This document shows positions 1 through 6,834 of a DNA stretch of 16,829 nt, piece by piece. Both the position numbers and the translations under genes were made by a program. Position 1 is the first letter of the stretch, and each line of letters opens with the position of its first letter. The DNA is taken from NCBI GenBank assembly GCA_030151825.1, contig JASLCP010000021.1, positions 1 through 16,829 on the forward strand, read 5' to 3'. Origin of the DNA: Candidatus Saccharimonadales bacterium (GTDB taxonomy: Bacteria > Patescibacteriota > Saccharimonadia > Saccharimonadales > Saccharimonadaceae). The notes beneath the pieces were generated by a model. The model was given only the letters and a program-made list of their open reading frames with translations. It ran no database searches and was not told where the DNA came from.

Positions 1-635
1 GCGCCGTGCCAAAAAAGATTGTTGATAACGCACTTGCAGCCTGTAACGACTCTGGCCTTACTGTTAACATGATTGAGCCATCGATCAATTCTGTCGCTCG
101 TATCCTCAAATCAACCGAAGAAGGTCACCTGCCAACCGTTATTGTCGACATTGGTGCCGCCAATACCGACATTGCAGTACTTGACGGCTCGATTCGCATC
201 ACAGGCGGTATCGGTACTGGAGGTAATACTTTTACGCTCGATATCGCCAAAAAGCTCAGTATTACACTTGAAAACGCTCATCAGCTCAAAGTATTGAATG
301 GCTTGGCCCCTGGTCCTCGTCAAGAAAAGATCACAGCAGCGCTCCGCCCTGCTCTTCGCAGTATCATCACAGAAACTCGCAAAGTGATCCGTTACTATAA
401 CGAACGTCTGTCAAATGACCGCCGCCTCGAACAAGTATTGGTCGTCGGTAGCGGCAGTAACGTTCCAGGTATTGGCGAATACTTTACTAATGAACTTGTG
501 ATGCCAGCACGTACCGCCAATCCGTGGCAGCAGCTCGACTTTGGCGAACTCCCGCAACCTGCCAAGCAGTTCCGATCACGCTATATTACCGTTGCCGGTC
601 TTGCTAATGTCCAAAAAGGAGATATGTGGAAATGA
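1..635 (+). CDS. pilM: PilM, type IV pilus actin-like ATPase (5' truncated)
   Basis: C-terminal 210 or so residues of PilM, the cytoplasmic actin-like protein that binds the N-terminal tail of PilN and links the inner-membrane alignment complex to the pilus motors. The reading frame is open to the window edge, so the GTG at 6 is internal and roughly 140 residues are probably missing. The first visible residues (AVPKKIVDN) match the family stretch before the second half of the actin fold. Counting from that GTG, the phosphate-2-type motif VDIGAANTDIAVLDG lies at about residues 47-61 and the adenosine-type motif VVGSGSNVPGI at about 146-156. The stop TGA (633-635) overlaps the pilN start as ATGA. 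No odd features are seen. The family call is firm; the ATPase role is taken from the family. Confidence 0.93.
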   Translation, partial: AVPKKIVDNALAACNDSGLTVNMIEPSINSVARILKSTEEGHLPTVIVDIGAANTDIAVLDGSIRITGGIGTGGNTFTLDIAKKLSITLENAHQLKVLNGLAPGPRQEKITAALRPALRSIITETRKVIRYYNERLSNDRRLEQVLVVGSGSNVPGIGEYFTNELVMPARTANPWQQLDFGELPQPAKQFRSRYITVAGLANVQKGDMWK

Positions 636-1192
636 TAAATCTTCTCCCCGAAAGCAACAAAAAAGAACTTCGTGCTGCACGCGCTAACGTCACATTACTT
701 CGTTATAACGTACTGACTGCGAGTGCTGTTATTATTCTGCTGCTGATTGTTGGCGGTTTCTATGCGTACCTTGTCACAACTAAAGCACAAGCCGAAGCGA
801 CCAACATAGAAAATCAAGCAAAAGCCGCAGAATATAACGATACACGAAAAGAAGCTGAAGAGTATCGCAAAAACTTGGCCATCGCCAAGCAAATCCTCGG
901 TAATCAGGTTAACTATTCGTCACTCGTCTTTCGTATTACCGAGTTGCTGCCACGTGGCGTTATCCTCGATAACATCAATCTTAGTGCAAAAGATTTTGGT
1001 AACCAAGTCACCATCACTGCGCATGCAAAAAACTACGACACCGCTGGACAGCTCAAACAAAACTTCGAACAATCAAAGATGTTTGATAACGTCTTCTTTC
1101 AGCGAATTGATACCAATAGCTCAACCGAAGGCTCAAGCAACTATCCTGTCAATGTCGATATCAGCGTAAAAATTAACAAGGTGGATCAATAA
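632..1192 (+). CDS. pilN: PilN, type IV pilus inner-membrane assembly protein
   Basis: PilN-family protein of 186 aa. It begins with the diagnostic MINLLPES tail that docks into a PilM groove, then has one membrane span at about residues 26-48, a short coiled region and a periplasmic ferredoxin-like domain (about 90-186, including LLPRGVILDNINLS) that pairs with PilO. I chose the ATG at 632 over the in-frame GTG at 626 because it gives the canonical N-terminus and sits 10 nt after a strong Shine-Dalgarno site (AAAAAGGAG, 613-621), while the GTG would be only 4 nt away. The start overlaps the pilM stop (ATGA), which suggests translational coupling. It partners with PilO to form the inner-membrane platform around the pilus machine. 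Confidence 0.93.
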   Translation: MINLLPESNKKELRAARANVTLLRYNVLTASAVIILLLIVGGFYAYLVTTKAQAEATNIENQAKAAEYNDTRKEAEEYRKNLAIAKQILGNQVNYSSLVFRITELLPRGVILDNINLSAKDFGNQVTITAHAKNYDTAGQLKQNFEQSKMFDNVFFQRIDTNSSTEGSSNYPVNVDISVKINKVDQ

Positions 1193-1803
1193 TGTTTAAA
1201 TCAATGACTGCCAATCTGACTGCTCAAAAGTTGCGCTTGATTCTCATCGGTGGCATCATCCTACTTATTGTCATTGCAGTCGTCATCTTTACTTTTTCGC
1301 AAAGTGTCATCGCTGGCTATGCAACGGATGTCAAAAAAGCGACGATGCTTGCAGAGTCAAGTAGTACTAACCTGACAGCACTCAACCAGCTCAAGACAAC
1401 CCTTGCCGAAAACAGTGATGCGGTACTCCGCACAAAGAACCTCGTTGCCGAAAGTCAATCGTATGCCTACCAAGACCAAATCATCAAAGACATCAATACC
1501 TTTGCCGCAAAATCCGGCGTTGAAGTGTCGGGATATCAATTCGGTACCGAAGGTCTCACCGGCACGAGCGCAACGCCAGCCGCAGGCGCCGCAGCCACCC
1601 CTGTCGTCAGCGGTCTCAAAACCGTCTCTGTCTCTGTCTCCCTCAAGTCTCCTATCGAATACAGGGACATCATGAACTTTGTTCACATGATTGAGCAAAG
1701 TCTTACAAAAATGCAGCTCGCCGGTATTTCCATGGAAAGTGATACGTCTGCAGCAGGCAAAGTAACCGTCAGCTCACTGACATTGGAGGTCTACGTACGC
1801 TAA
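1192..1803 (+). CDS. pilO: PilO, type IV pilus inner-membrane assembly protein
   Basis: PilO-like protein of 203 aa: a short basic cytoplasmic tail, one membrane span (about residues 15-35), a coiled segment (about 45-95) and a C-terminal periplasmic domain typical of PilO, which dimerises with PilN. An Ala/Thr/Pro-rich linker (about residues 123-140) interrupts the periplasmic domain and looks like a lineage-specific loop. The ATG overlaps the pilN stop by one base (TAATG), and an AAGGTGG stretch about 8 nt upstream can serve as ribosome binding site. PilO sequences diverge fast, so the assignment rests mainly on topology and on the position after pilM-pilN. Confidence 0.85.
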   Translation: MFKSMTANLTAQKLRLILIGGIILLIVIAVVIFTFSQSVIAGYATDVKKATMLAESSSTNLTALNQLKTTLAENSDAVLRTKNLVAESQSYAYQDQIIKDINTFAAKSGVEVSGYQFGTEGLTGTSATPAAGAAATPVVSGLKTVSVSVSLKSPIEYRDIMNFVHMIEQSLTKMQLAGISMESDTSAAGKVTVSSLTLEVYVR

Positions 1804-2084
1804 TGAACACGTCACTATCATCACTCGGCGAACCATTTGTAAAGTTTTTTGCAAAATATCACGCGACAGTCTTCTTTACCGTCATTGCGCTACTTCTTGC
1901 AGGTGCCATCTTTAGCCTCTACTCATCGATAAACGACCCAAAAGCCCCTGAGCAGTCAGTCGAAATGATCTCAGCAAAATTCGACCAAAAAACCGCCGAC
2001 AAAATCAAACAACTCCGTAACAGTAGCGAATCGTCGCGTGACCTAGTTTTTCCAACGCCACGTAACAGTCCGTTTGTTGAGTAG
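1803..2084 (+). CDS. Small single-span membrane protein at the end of the pilMNO operon
   Basis: Protein of 93 aa with one clear membrane span (about residues 21-41), a charged segment (FDQKTADKIKQLRNSSESSRD) and a short C-terminus ending PRNSPFVE. Its ATG overlaps the pilO stop (TAATG), and a strong GGAGGT site (1785-1790) lies 12 nt upstream inside pilO, so it is a genuine operon member. In classical operons PilP occupies this place. The terminal R-N-x-PF string recalls the GRxDPF motif near the start of PilP periplasmic domains, but there is no PilP domain or lipoprotein signal here. It may be a reduced PilP analogue that touches PilN/PilO from the outer face of the membrane. That role is inference; the existence of the gene is secure. 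Confidence 0.8.
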   Translation: MNTSLSSLGEPFVKFFAKYHATVFFTVIALLLAGAIFSLYSSINDPKAPEQSVEMISAKFDQKTADKIKQLRNSSESSRDLVFPTPRNSPFVE

Positions 2085-2105
2085 TTTTTCGATACTCGGT
2101 ATACT
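2077..2105 (+). promoter_or_regulatory. Promoter of the PRC-barrel gene (leaderless)
   Basis: A -35 element TTGAGT (2077-2082) and a -10 element TATACT (2100-2105) are separated by exactly 17 nt. The -10 ends 6 nt before the ATG at 2112, so transcription should start at or next to the A of the start codon. The -35 overlaps the first base of the upstream stop codon (TAG, 2082-2084). Confidence 0.7.
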
Positions 2106-2111
2106 AGATAT

Positions 2112-2690
2112 ATGCTTGTTATTGGCACTGATATCATCGATACCCCTGTACTCAGTTTGCAGACGGGTCGAGAATTGGCACGCACGACACAGGCGATTAT
2201 CAATCCACATAATCTTTCTATCCTTGCCTACGAGGTTGACGGCTCGCACCTTGATAGTCACCCATCGTATCTACGTATCGAGGACGTCCGCGAATTTAGT
2301 CGTATCGGCATGATTGTTGATTCAAGTGACGAATTCCTCGAAACTGACGATATCGTAAAATTCAAAGAACTCTATGAGCTACAGTTTGAGCTCATTGGTA
2401 AGCCTGTGCTCGATGAAAAACGAAATAAAGTGGGGCGGACTATCGATTACACTATCGAAGTCGAAAGTTTTGTCATCCAGCAACTTATTGTCAAACGCCC
2501 GATTCTGCAACGGTTCAATGATAGCGAATTGACCATTCACCGCTCTCAGGTCATCGAAGTAACCGACGACGCGATTGTTATCAAAGCAAAAGGAAGTATC
2601 AAGCAGCCTCTCAAAAGTGCTGCCAAGTCATACGTTAACCCCTTTCGGCAGACACCGCAAGCCGAAGCTGCACATAGTAGCCGCAAATAA
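2112..2690 (+). CDS. PRC-barrel domain protein
   Basis: Protein of 192 aa that appears to hold two PRC-barrel-like beta-barrels in tandem: residues about 10-75 (TPVLSLQTGRELARTTQAII) and about 95-160 (ELIGKPVLDEKRNKVGRTID). A basic, probably disordered tail follows. PRC barrels occur in RimM and photosynthetic reaction-centre H subunits and act as RNA- or protein-binding adaptors, so no enzyme activity is expected. There is no signal peptide or membrane span, so it should be cytoplasmic. No Shine-Dalgarno site precedes the ATG; the -10 element lies 6 nt upstream, which suggests a leaderless mRNA independent of the pil operon. It ends 4 bp from the convergent recX stop. The cellular role is unknown. 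Confidence 0.8.
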   Translation: MLVIGTDIIDTPVLSLQTGRELARTTQAIINPHNLSILAYEVDGSHLDSHPSYLRIEDVREFSRIGMIVDSSDEFLETDDIVKFKELYELQFELIGKPVLDEKRNKVGRTIDYTIEVESFVIQQLIVKRPILQRFNDSELTIHRSQVIEVTDDAIVIKAKGSIKQPLKSAAKSYVNPFRQTPQAEAAHSSRK

Positions 2691-2694
2691 CTTC

Positions 2695-3345
2695 CTACTC
2701 TTCGTTCCGCAACGCATGTTTGATATCGTCAAAACCAAACCCCTGGCGCGCCAAGTACTGAATCAGTTTCTGCTCGTCAGGGTAACGAGCCCGTTTTTTG
2801 GCGATAACCTTGCGTAACTCATCCTCATCGCTCCGACCAGACAGAGTAAACTGACGCTGAATAATGTCTGACGTCACACCTTTTGCCCGCAGCTCGGCCT
2901 CGAGTTTGCGACGTGACGTGCCTTTTGTCATATTGCGATGCTCAACCCAATAGCGAGCAAACGATTCATCATCGATATATCCCTTTTCGACCAACCGATG
3001 ATATACTCGATCGGTTAACTCCTGACTAATTCCCTCACGCGTTTTGACTTCACCTGTTTTCCGTGACCGATATTTTGTCTCGCGTGTCTTACGATACAAG
3101 TAATCGCGTACCTCGCGAGCGCTATGTGGGCGCATCAAGCAATACTCAAGCGCCCGAGCATATAATTTTCCGAATTCACTTTCGCCTTCAATCGTCGCAA
3201 GCTGCGCTTCGTCATACTCAGCACCAACCTTGATACCTAGTGCCACCACCTGCGTAATCGTCAGGCTACACCGATATATGCCATCAATCATCACATTGAT
3301 GCGATCAGGATTTCGCTGCTGAGCCGAAAGTGCCGTCACCTTCAT
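2695..3345 (-). CDS. recX: RecX, regulatory protein of RecA
   Basis: RecX-family protein of 216 aa, rich in basic three-helix repeats. Recognisable family segments are YARALEYCLMRPHSAREVRDYL, RLVEKGYIDDESFARYWVEH, SRRKLEAELRAKGV and KKRARYPDEQKLIQYLARQGF. RecX binds along RecA filaments and limits their extension and recombinase activity. It lies 49 bp downstream of recA in the same orientation, with no promoter or terminator seen in the gap, so co-transcription is likely. A GGTAAGG stretch just upstream of the ATG can act as ribosome binding site. Its 3' end almost touches the convergent PRC-barrel gene (4 bp gap), leaving no room for a separate terminator. Confidence 0.92.
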   Translation of the reverse strand: MKVTALSAQQRNPDRINVMIDGIYRCSLTITQVVALGIKVGAEYDEAQLATIEGESEFGKLYARALEYCLMRPHSAREVRDYLYRKTRETKYRSRKTGEVKTREGISQELTDRVYHRLVEKGYIDDESFARYWVEHRNMTKGTSRRKLEAELRAKGVTSDIIQRQFTLSGRSDEDELRKVIAKKRARYPDEQKLIQYLARQGFGFDDIKHALRNEE

Positions 3346-3394
3346 ATCGCTACCTTACCGCGATAAACACCCAAAGACCATAGGAACAGTAACG

Positions 3395-4432
3395 TTACGC
3401 GTCGTCCTCGGCAACCTTCGCGCGTACTTTTTTGTCGATTTCGGCCAATACTTTTGGATTTTCCTTCAAGTAAACCTTGGCTTGTTCACGACCTTGGCCG
3501 ATTTTGCCATCAGCATAGTCAAACCATGCGCCAGCTTTGCCAACAATTCCTTTATCAACAGCAAGGTCAAGTACGTCACCCGTCTTTGAAATACCTTCGT
3601 TATACATGATGTCAAATTCAGCAACACGAAATGGCGGAGCGATCTTGTTTTTCACAATCTTGACCTTAGTGCGGTTACCGATAATATCCTCGCCTGATTT
3701 AATCTGGCCGATACGACGAATATCCATGCGCACACTCGCATAAAACTTCAGAGCATTACCACCGGTTGTTGTCTCGGGGTTACCAAACATCACACCGATT
3801 TTCATACGGATCTGGTTAATAAAGATGACTGTCGCCTTTGATTTATTGATGATGCCAGTCAATTTGCGAAGTGCCTGACTCATCAATCGTGCTTGCAGCC
3901 CCATGTGACTATCACCCATGTCGCCATCGATTTCTGCCTGCGGCACCAGCGCCGCCACCGAATCCACTACGATCAAATCAACTGCATTTGAACGGACCAA
4001 TGTCTCGGCAATTTCCAAAGCCTGCTCCCCGTTATCCGGCTGACTCACTAACAAGTTATCGGTATCAACACCCAATTTCTTGGCATAAGCTGGGTCAAGC
4101 GCATGCTCAGCGTCGATAAACGCTGCTGTTCCGCCTTGTTTTTGAATCTCAGCAATTGCATGCAGCGTCAGTGTCGTCTTACCGCTCGACTCTGGGCCGT
4201 AGATTTCGATAATGCGACCTTTTGGATAGCCACCACCAAGGGCCAAATCAAGGCTCAACGCTCCCGACGGAAGTAACTCAACATCAACTTTCTTTGCCTC
4301 GCCAAGTTTCATAATTGACCCGTCACCAAACTGTTTGGTGATTTGATCCATCGCAAGGCCCAGTGCCTTTAATTTTCCTTCGTTGTCCGGCTTTACATCC
4401 GAAACTGCTGGTTTTTCTGCCTTTTTTGCCAC
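3395..4432 (-). CDS. recA: RecA recombinase
   Basis: Full-length RecA (345 aa), the ATP-dependent strand-exchange protein of homologous recombination. Walker A is GPESSGKT at residues 79-86 and Walker B is LIVVD at 153-157. The L2 DNA-binding loop region (NQIRMKIGVMFGNPETTTGG) lies at about 206-225, followed by the C-terminal KAGAWF motif. The start is a GTG (MAKKAEK) with a GAGAGGGG site 6 nt upstream. A second, better Shine-Dalgarno-like AAGGAG lies 21 nt upstream without a matching start codon. The promoter has an extended -10 (TGTTATGAT) and a palindrome between -35 and -10, which suggests repression. recX follows downstream. RecA would process single strands imported by the pilus/ComEC route and repair breaks. 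Confidence 0.98.
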   Translation of the reverse strand: MAKKAEKPAVSDVKPDNEGKLKALGLAMDQITKQFGDGSIMKLGEAKKVDVELLPSGALSLDLALGGGYPKGRIIEIYGPESSGKTTLTLHAIAEIQKQGGTAAFIDAEHALDPAYAKKLGVDTDNLLVSQPDNGEQALEIAETLVRSNAVDLIVVDSVAALVPQAEIDGDMGDSHMGLQARLMSQALRKLTGIINKSKATVIFINQIRMKIGVMFGNPETTTGGNALKFYASVRMDIRRIGQIKSGEDIIGNRTKVKIVKNKIAPPFRVAEFDIMYNEGISKTGDVLDLAVDKGIVGKAGAWFDYADGKIGQGREQAKVYLKENPKVLAEIDKKVRAKVAEDDA

Positions 4433-4461
4433 GTTCAGCCCCTCTCTTGTTATCTCCTTCT

Positions 4462-4489
4462 ATCATAACACATTCATGTGATATGTAAC
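4462..4489 (-). promoter_or_regulatory. recA promoter
   Basis: On the minus strand, extended -10 TGT-TATGAT (hexamer 4467-4462, TG at 4470-4469) with a weak -35 GTTACA (4489-4484) at 16 nt spacing. The predicted start near 4455 gives a leader of roughly 23 nt carrying a Shine-Dalgarno-like site, unlike most promoters in this window. Confidence 0.6.
4469..4480. promoter_or_regulatory. Candidate operator in the recA promoter
   Basis: Perfect inverted repeat CACAT-TC-ATGTG lying wholly between the -10 and -35 of recA, where a bound repressor would block RNA polymerase. It fits neither the E. coli (CTG-N10-CAG) nor the Bacillus-type (GAAC-N4-GTTC) LexA box. The regulator is unknown and the function is inferred only from position and symmetry. 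Confidence 0.35.
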
Positions 4490-4548
4490 TACTTTTCTGA
4501 ATATTTTCTGAGAAAACGACTTTTCAGGTGGCGAGCCCCTGAGTGGTT

Positions 4549-4557
4549 TGCTATAAT
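4549..4557 (+). promoter_or_regulatory. Promoter of the pilin-like gene (extended -10)
   Basis: Consensus extended -10, TGC-TATAAT (TG at 4549-4550, hexamer 4552-4557), with no convincing -35. It ends 7 nt before the ATG at 4565. An AAGGA sits directly against the ATG, too close to work as a Shine-Dalgarno site, so a leaderless mRNA is predicted. Confidence 0.7.
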
Positions 4558-4564
4558 ATAAGGA

Positions 4565-5035
4565 ATGAACGCACGCACTCGTACTCGCTCGTCCGGTTTT
4601 ACCGTTATTGAACTCTTCGTAGTTATTATCGTCTTGATTGCTGCTAGTCTTTTGTTCTTCTATCAAAAGAATTCCCTTGAGATAGCCCGTCTTGACGAAC
4701 GCCGCAAGACAGCAATCAACGCCATCTTTTACAATCTCGAAGAAGTATACTATCCAAAACATCATGCCTATCCTGCCGAGCTTACTACCGCAACGCTCCC
4801 TGCGGTTGACCCCGATCTCTTGACCGATACTAATGGTGTCAAGATCAGCGAAAAGCTCGACATGTCACAACTCGACGACGCAACTAAACAGCTACTTACC
4901 TCAGATAGCCCCCGTCTGTCTGAATATATCTATGAACCAATCAATTGCGATAGCGCAGGCAACTGCAAAAGCTACAAACTCCGCGTTGCTCTCGCTAACG
5001 AAGGTGACTACATCAAAACCAGTCGTCGCGATTAA
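4565..5035 (+). CDS. Type IV pilin-like protein (prepilin)
   Basis: Protein of 156 aa with a class III (type IV pilin) signal: a basic leader of 11 residues ending in Gly11, then F12-T-V-I-E16-L. This gives prepilin peptidase cleavage between G11 and F12 and the hallmark Glu at mature position 5. A hydrophobic helix (about residues 12-33) continues into an amphipathic stalk and a small head. Two cysteines near the C-terminus (C128 and C134, in NCDSAGNC) could form a short disulphide loop. It is a single-gene unit between divergent recA and a convergent PH-domain gene, about 2.5 kb from pilMNO. It could be a major or a minor pilin; the sequence alone does not decide, and a DNA-uptake role is plausible. 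Confidence 0.88.
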   Translation: MNARTRTRSSGFTVIELFVVIIVLIAASLLFFYQKNSLEIARLDERRKTAINAIFYNLEEVYYPKHHAYPAELTTATLPAVDPDLLTDTNGVKISEKLDMSQLDDATKQLLTSDSPRLSEYIYEPINCDSAGNCKSYKLRVALANEGDYIKTSRRD

Positions 5036-5048
5036 TACCCGTATTAAT
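5031..5048. repeat. Palindrome spanning two convergent stop codons
   Basis: Perfect inverted repeat ATTAATAC-CC-GTATTAAT at the junction of the pilin-like gene and the convergent PH-domain gene. Each arm contains the TAA stop of one gene (5033-5035 on +, 5046-5044 on -). It could form a weak AT-rich hairpin and act as a minimal two-way terminator, but there is no GC-rich stem or T-run, so that role is uncertain. Confidence 0.5.
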
Positions 5049-5781
5049 TATCCTGAACAGGTCGGCCGTTTTTGAAAGCTTCGACTGCGTTATTCAAAAT
5101 AGCAATCTGCGTTTTTGGATCAGCCACAAACTGAAATCGATAGGTCGTTTCGTCACCCTGCGTTGATAGCCGAATTGAGCCATAATTAAATAATGACTGA
5201 ATAATACCCTGCTGTCTGTAGCTAGCATCCTCGATATTCCCCAAACTCACCGTCTGCTCATTTCGTGAAAATAGACTGGTCTGGATTTCTTGGATGACAC
5301 TTTCGTTCGTCAAAAAGAATCGATTACCGTTATAGACATAGCCAGCGATATACCCACCAAGTCCGATTAGTACAATAAACAGCAGTGCCGGTACAATCAA
5401 TGATGCCACCGGCGGTAATGCCATCGCCGAACTCGCGGCAATCGACGGATAAGCAGCCAACCCGAGCAGCACCAGTACAATCAAGAGTGCTGCTACTCCG
5501 TATATGCTGACCAGTCCAATTGGATGCCTGCGAATCGCATTAATGACATACTCACCCTCGGTCAAGTTCAGCGAAGGATAGCGTCGCACAGAATCCTCAT
5601 GACGCTGACGTGATTCATCACTCACTTGCGGCTGCTGCGGATCGACCGCACGAATGACCTGAACTACCTGTGGCTCGGCAGGCACCGTCGGCGAAACGAC
5701 CGGGGGATGCGCGTACAGTGGATTACCATCTTTATCATAAGCAACTGGTTGTGAATAATCTGGTGCAGTGTCTGGTTTCAT
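5044..5781 (-). CDS. Bacterial PH (bPH_2/DUF304-type) membrane protein
   Basis: Protein of 245 aa with a proline- and glutamine-rich hydrophilic N-terminus (about residues 1-75), the segment YPSLNLTEGEYVINAIRRHP, two membrane spans (about 90-115 and 125-150) and a C-terminal bacterial PH-like domain. The PH-like part has the typical strings NRFFLTNESVIQEI, LFSRNEQTVSLGNIEDASYRQQG and LFNYGSIRLST. This layout is common in Patescibacteria; its function is not established. I chose the ATG at 5781 because the upstream extension to 5850 would overlap ruvB by 62 bp, and because a -10 (TATAGT) lies 6 nt before this ATG. No Shine-Dalgarno site is present. The -10 overlaps the ruvB stop codon. Confidence 0.82.
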   Translation of the reverse strand: MKPDTAPDYSQPVAYDKDGNPLYAHPPVVSPTVPAEPQVVQVIRAVDPQQPQVSDESRQRHEDSVRRYPSLNLTEGEYVINAIRRHPIGLVSIYGVAALLIVLVLLGLAAYPSIAASSAMALPPVASLIVPALLFIVLIGLGGYIAGYVYNGNRFFLTNESVIQEIQTSLFSRNEQTVSLGNIEDASYRQQGIIQSLFNYGSIRLSTQGDETTYRFQFVADPKTQIAILNNAVEAFKNGRPVQDN

Positions 5782-5787
5782 ATATCT

Positions 5788-5793
5788 ACTATA
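5788..5793 (-). promoter_or_regulatory. -10 element of the PH-domain gene
   Basis: TATAGT (minus strand, 5793-5788) followed by AGATAT and then ATG. It contains the ruvB stop codon TAG (5791-5789). No good -35 is seen. The spacing of 6 nt predicts a leaderless mRNA. Confidence 0.55.
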
Positions 5794-6823
5794 CACCGTC
5801 CGCCGCGCTATCGAGTACCGGATGTGCCATACCGAGGTGCTGAAAACCACGCGGGGTTACCTTGCGACCACGTGGCGTTCGTTCAATAAAGCCAATTTGT
5901 AGCAAGTACGGTTCATAAAAATCTTCGATAGTCGTCGCCTCGTCACCAGTCAATGCTGCGATTGTATTCAACCCTACCGGCTGCACTCCATAACGCTCAA
6001 TCATACTTGATAGTAACTGCCGGTCAGCCGCATCCAGTCCCAGCTCGTCAACCTCAATCAGCGCTAGTGCCTGCGATGTAATCACCGTATCAATAATCCC
6101 ATCGCCGTTGACGTCAGCGTAATCACGCACTCGCTTGAGCAGTCGATTGGCGATACGTGGCGTTAAACGAGCCCGCGTTGACAGCATGGTCGCCGCCTCA
6201 TCCTGGATCGAGCTGTTCAAAATCGCCGCCGCACGAGTAATAATTTTCTCGATTTCGGCTGGTGTATAAAATTCGAGTCGGTGAATATGACCAAACCTAT
6301 CACGTAGTGGTGCCGCCAAAGCCCCTGTGCGTGTCGTCGCGCCAATCACCGTAAATTTCGGTAAATCCAACCGCACACTACGTGCCGCTGGCCCCTTACC
6401 GATCACAATGTCGAGCTTGTAATCTTCCATAGCGCTATATAACACCTCCTCGACTGCTCGACTTAACCGGTGGATTTCATCGATAAACAAAATATCGCCG
6501 TCTTGCAAATTCGTCAAAATACTCGCAAGATCACCAGCCCGCTCAATCGCCGGCCCCGCCGTCACTCGTAGCCCTGCGCCCATTTCGTTGGCAATCACAC
6601 TGGCCATTGTCGTTTTACCAAGCCCCGGAGGACCGTAGAGTAGTACATGATCAACCGGCTCACCGCGCTTTTTAGCCGCCTCAATTGCCAGTTGCAGATT
6701 TTTCTTCAGACGCTCTTGTCCAATATAATCATCAAACGACTGTGGTCGCAGACTCACTTCGATCACCTGCTCGTCCGTATCTTCGTCGTGCGAACTGGTG
6801 TCCACTATTCGTTGAATTGCCAT
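5789..6823 (-). CDS. ruvB: RuvB, Holliday junction branch-migration helicase
   Basis: Full-length RuvB (344 aa), the AAA+ hexameric motor that drives branch migration with RuvA. Walker A is GPPGLGKT (residues 64-71), Walker B is LFIDEIH (112-118) and sensor 1 is GATTR (161-165). A PLRDRFG stretch (about 172-178) carries the arginine-finger region. The C-terminal winged helix ends with RTPRGRKVTPRGFQHLG. The gene is divergent from an unassigned + gene and separated from ruvA by it. An extended -10 (TGG-TATAAT) lies 11 nt before the ATG, giving a leader of only a few nucleotides and no Shine-Dalgarno site. Confidence 0.98.
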   Translation of the reverse strand: MAIQRIVDTSSHDEDTDEQVIEVSLRPQSFDDYIGQERLKKNLQLAIEAAKKRGEPVDHVLLYGPPGLGKTTMASVIANEMGAGLRVTAGPAIERAGDLASILTNLQDGDILFIDEIHRLSRAVEEVLYSAMEDYKLDIVIGKGPAARSVRLDLPKFTVIGATTRTGALAAPLRDRFGHIHRLEFYTPAEIEKIITRAAAILNSSIQDEAATMLSTRARLTPRIANRLLKRVRDYADVNGDGIIDTVITSQALALIEVDELGLDAADRQLLSSMIERYGVQPVGLNTIAALTGDEATTIEDFYEPYLLQIGFIERTPRGRKVTPRGFQHLGMAHPVLDSAADGV

Positions 6824-6834
6824 AACTAGTTATA

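Noticed and set aside
626..631. GTG at 626 as pilN start.
   Set aside because: It is only 4 nt after the Shine-Dalgarno site, and the ATG at 632 gives the canonical MINLLP N-terminus.
1624..1641. Three GTCTCT-like hexamers in tandem inside pilO.
   Set aside because: They encode an alternating Val-Ser beta strand (VSVSVS) in frame. Too short to call a functional repeat or phase-variable tract.
4469..4480. recA palindrome as a standard LexA box.
   Set aside because: It matches neither CTG-N10-CAG nor GAAC-N4-GTTC, so it is reported only as an operator of unknown regulator.
5782..5850. Longer N-terminus for the PH-domain protein starting at 5850.
   Set aside because: It would overlap ruvB by 62 bp and adds a 23-residue stretch unlike the family. 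The ATG at 5781 has a fitting -10.
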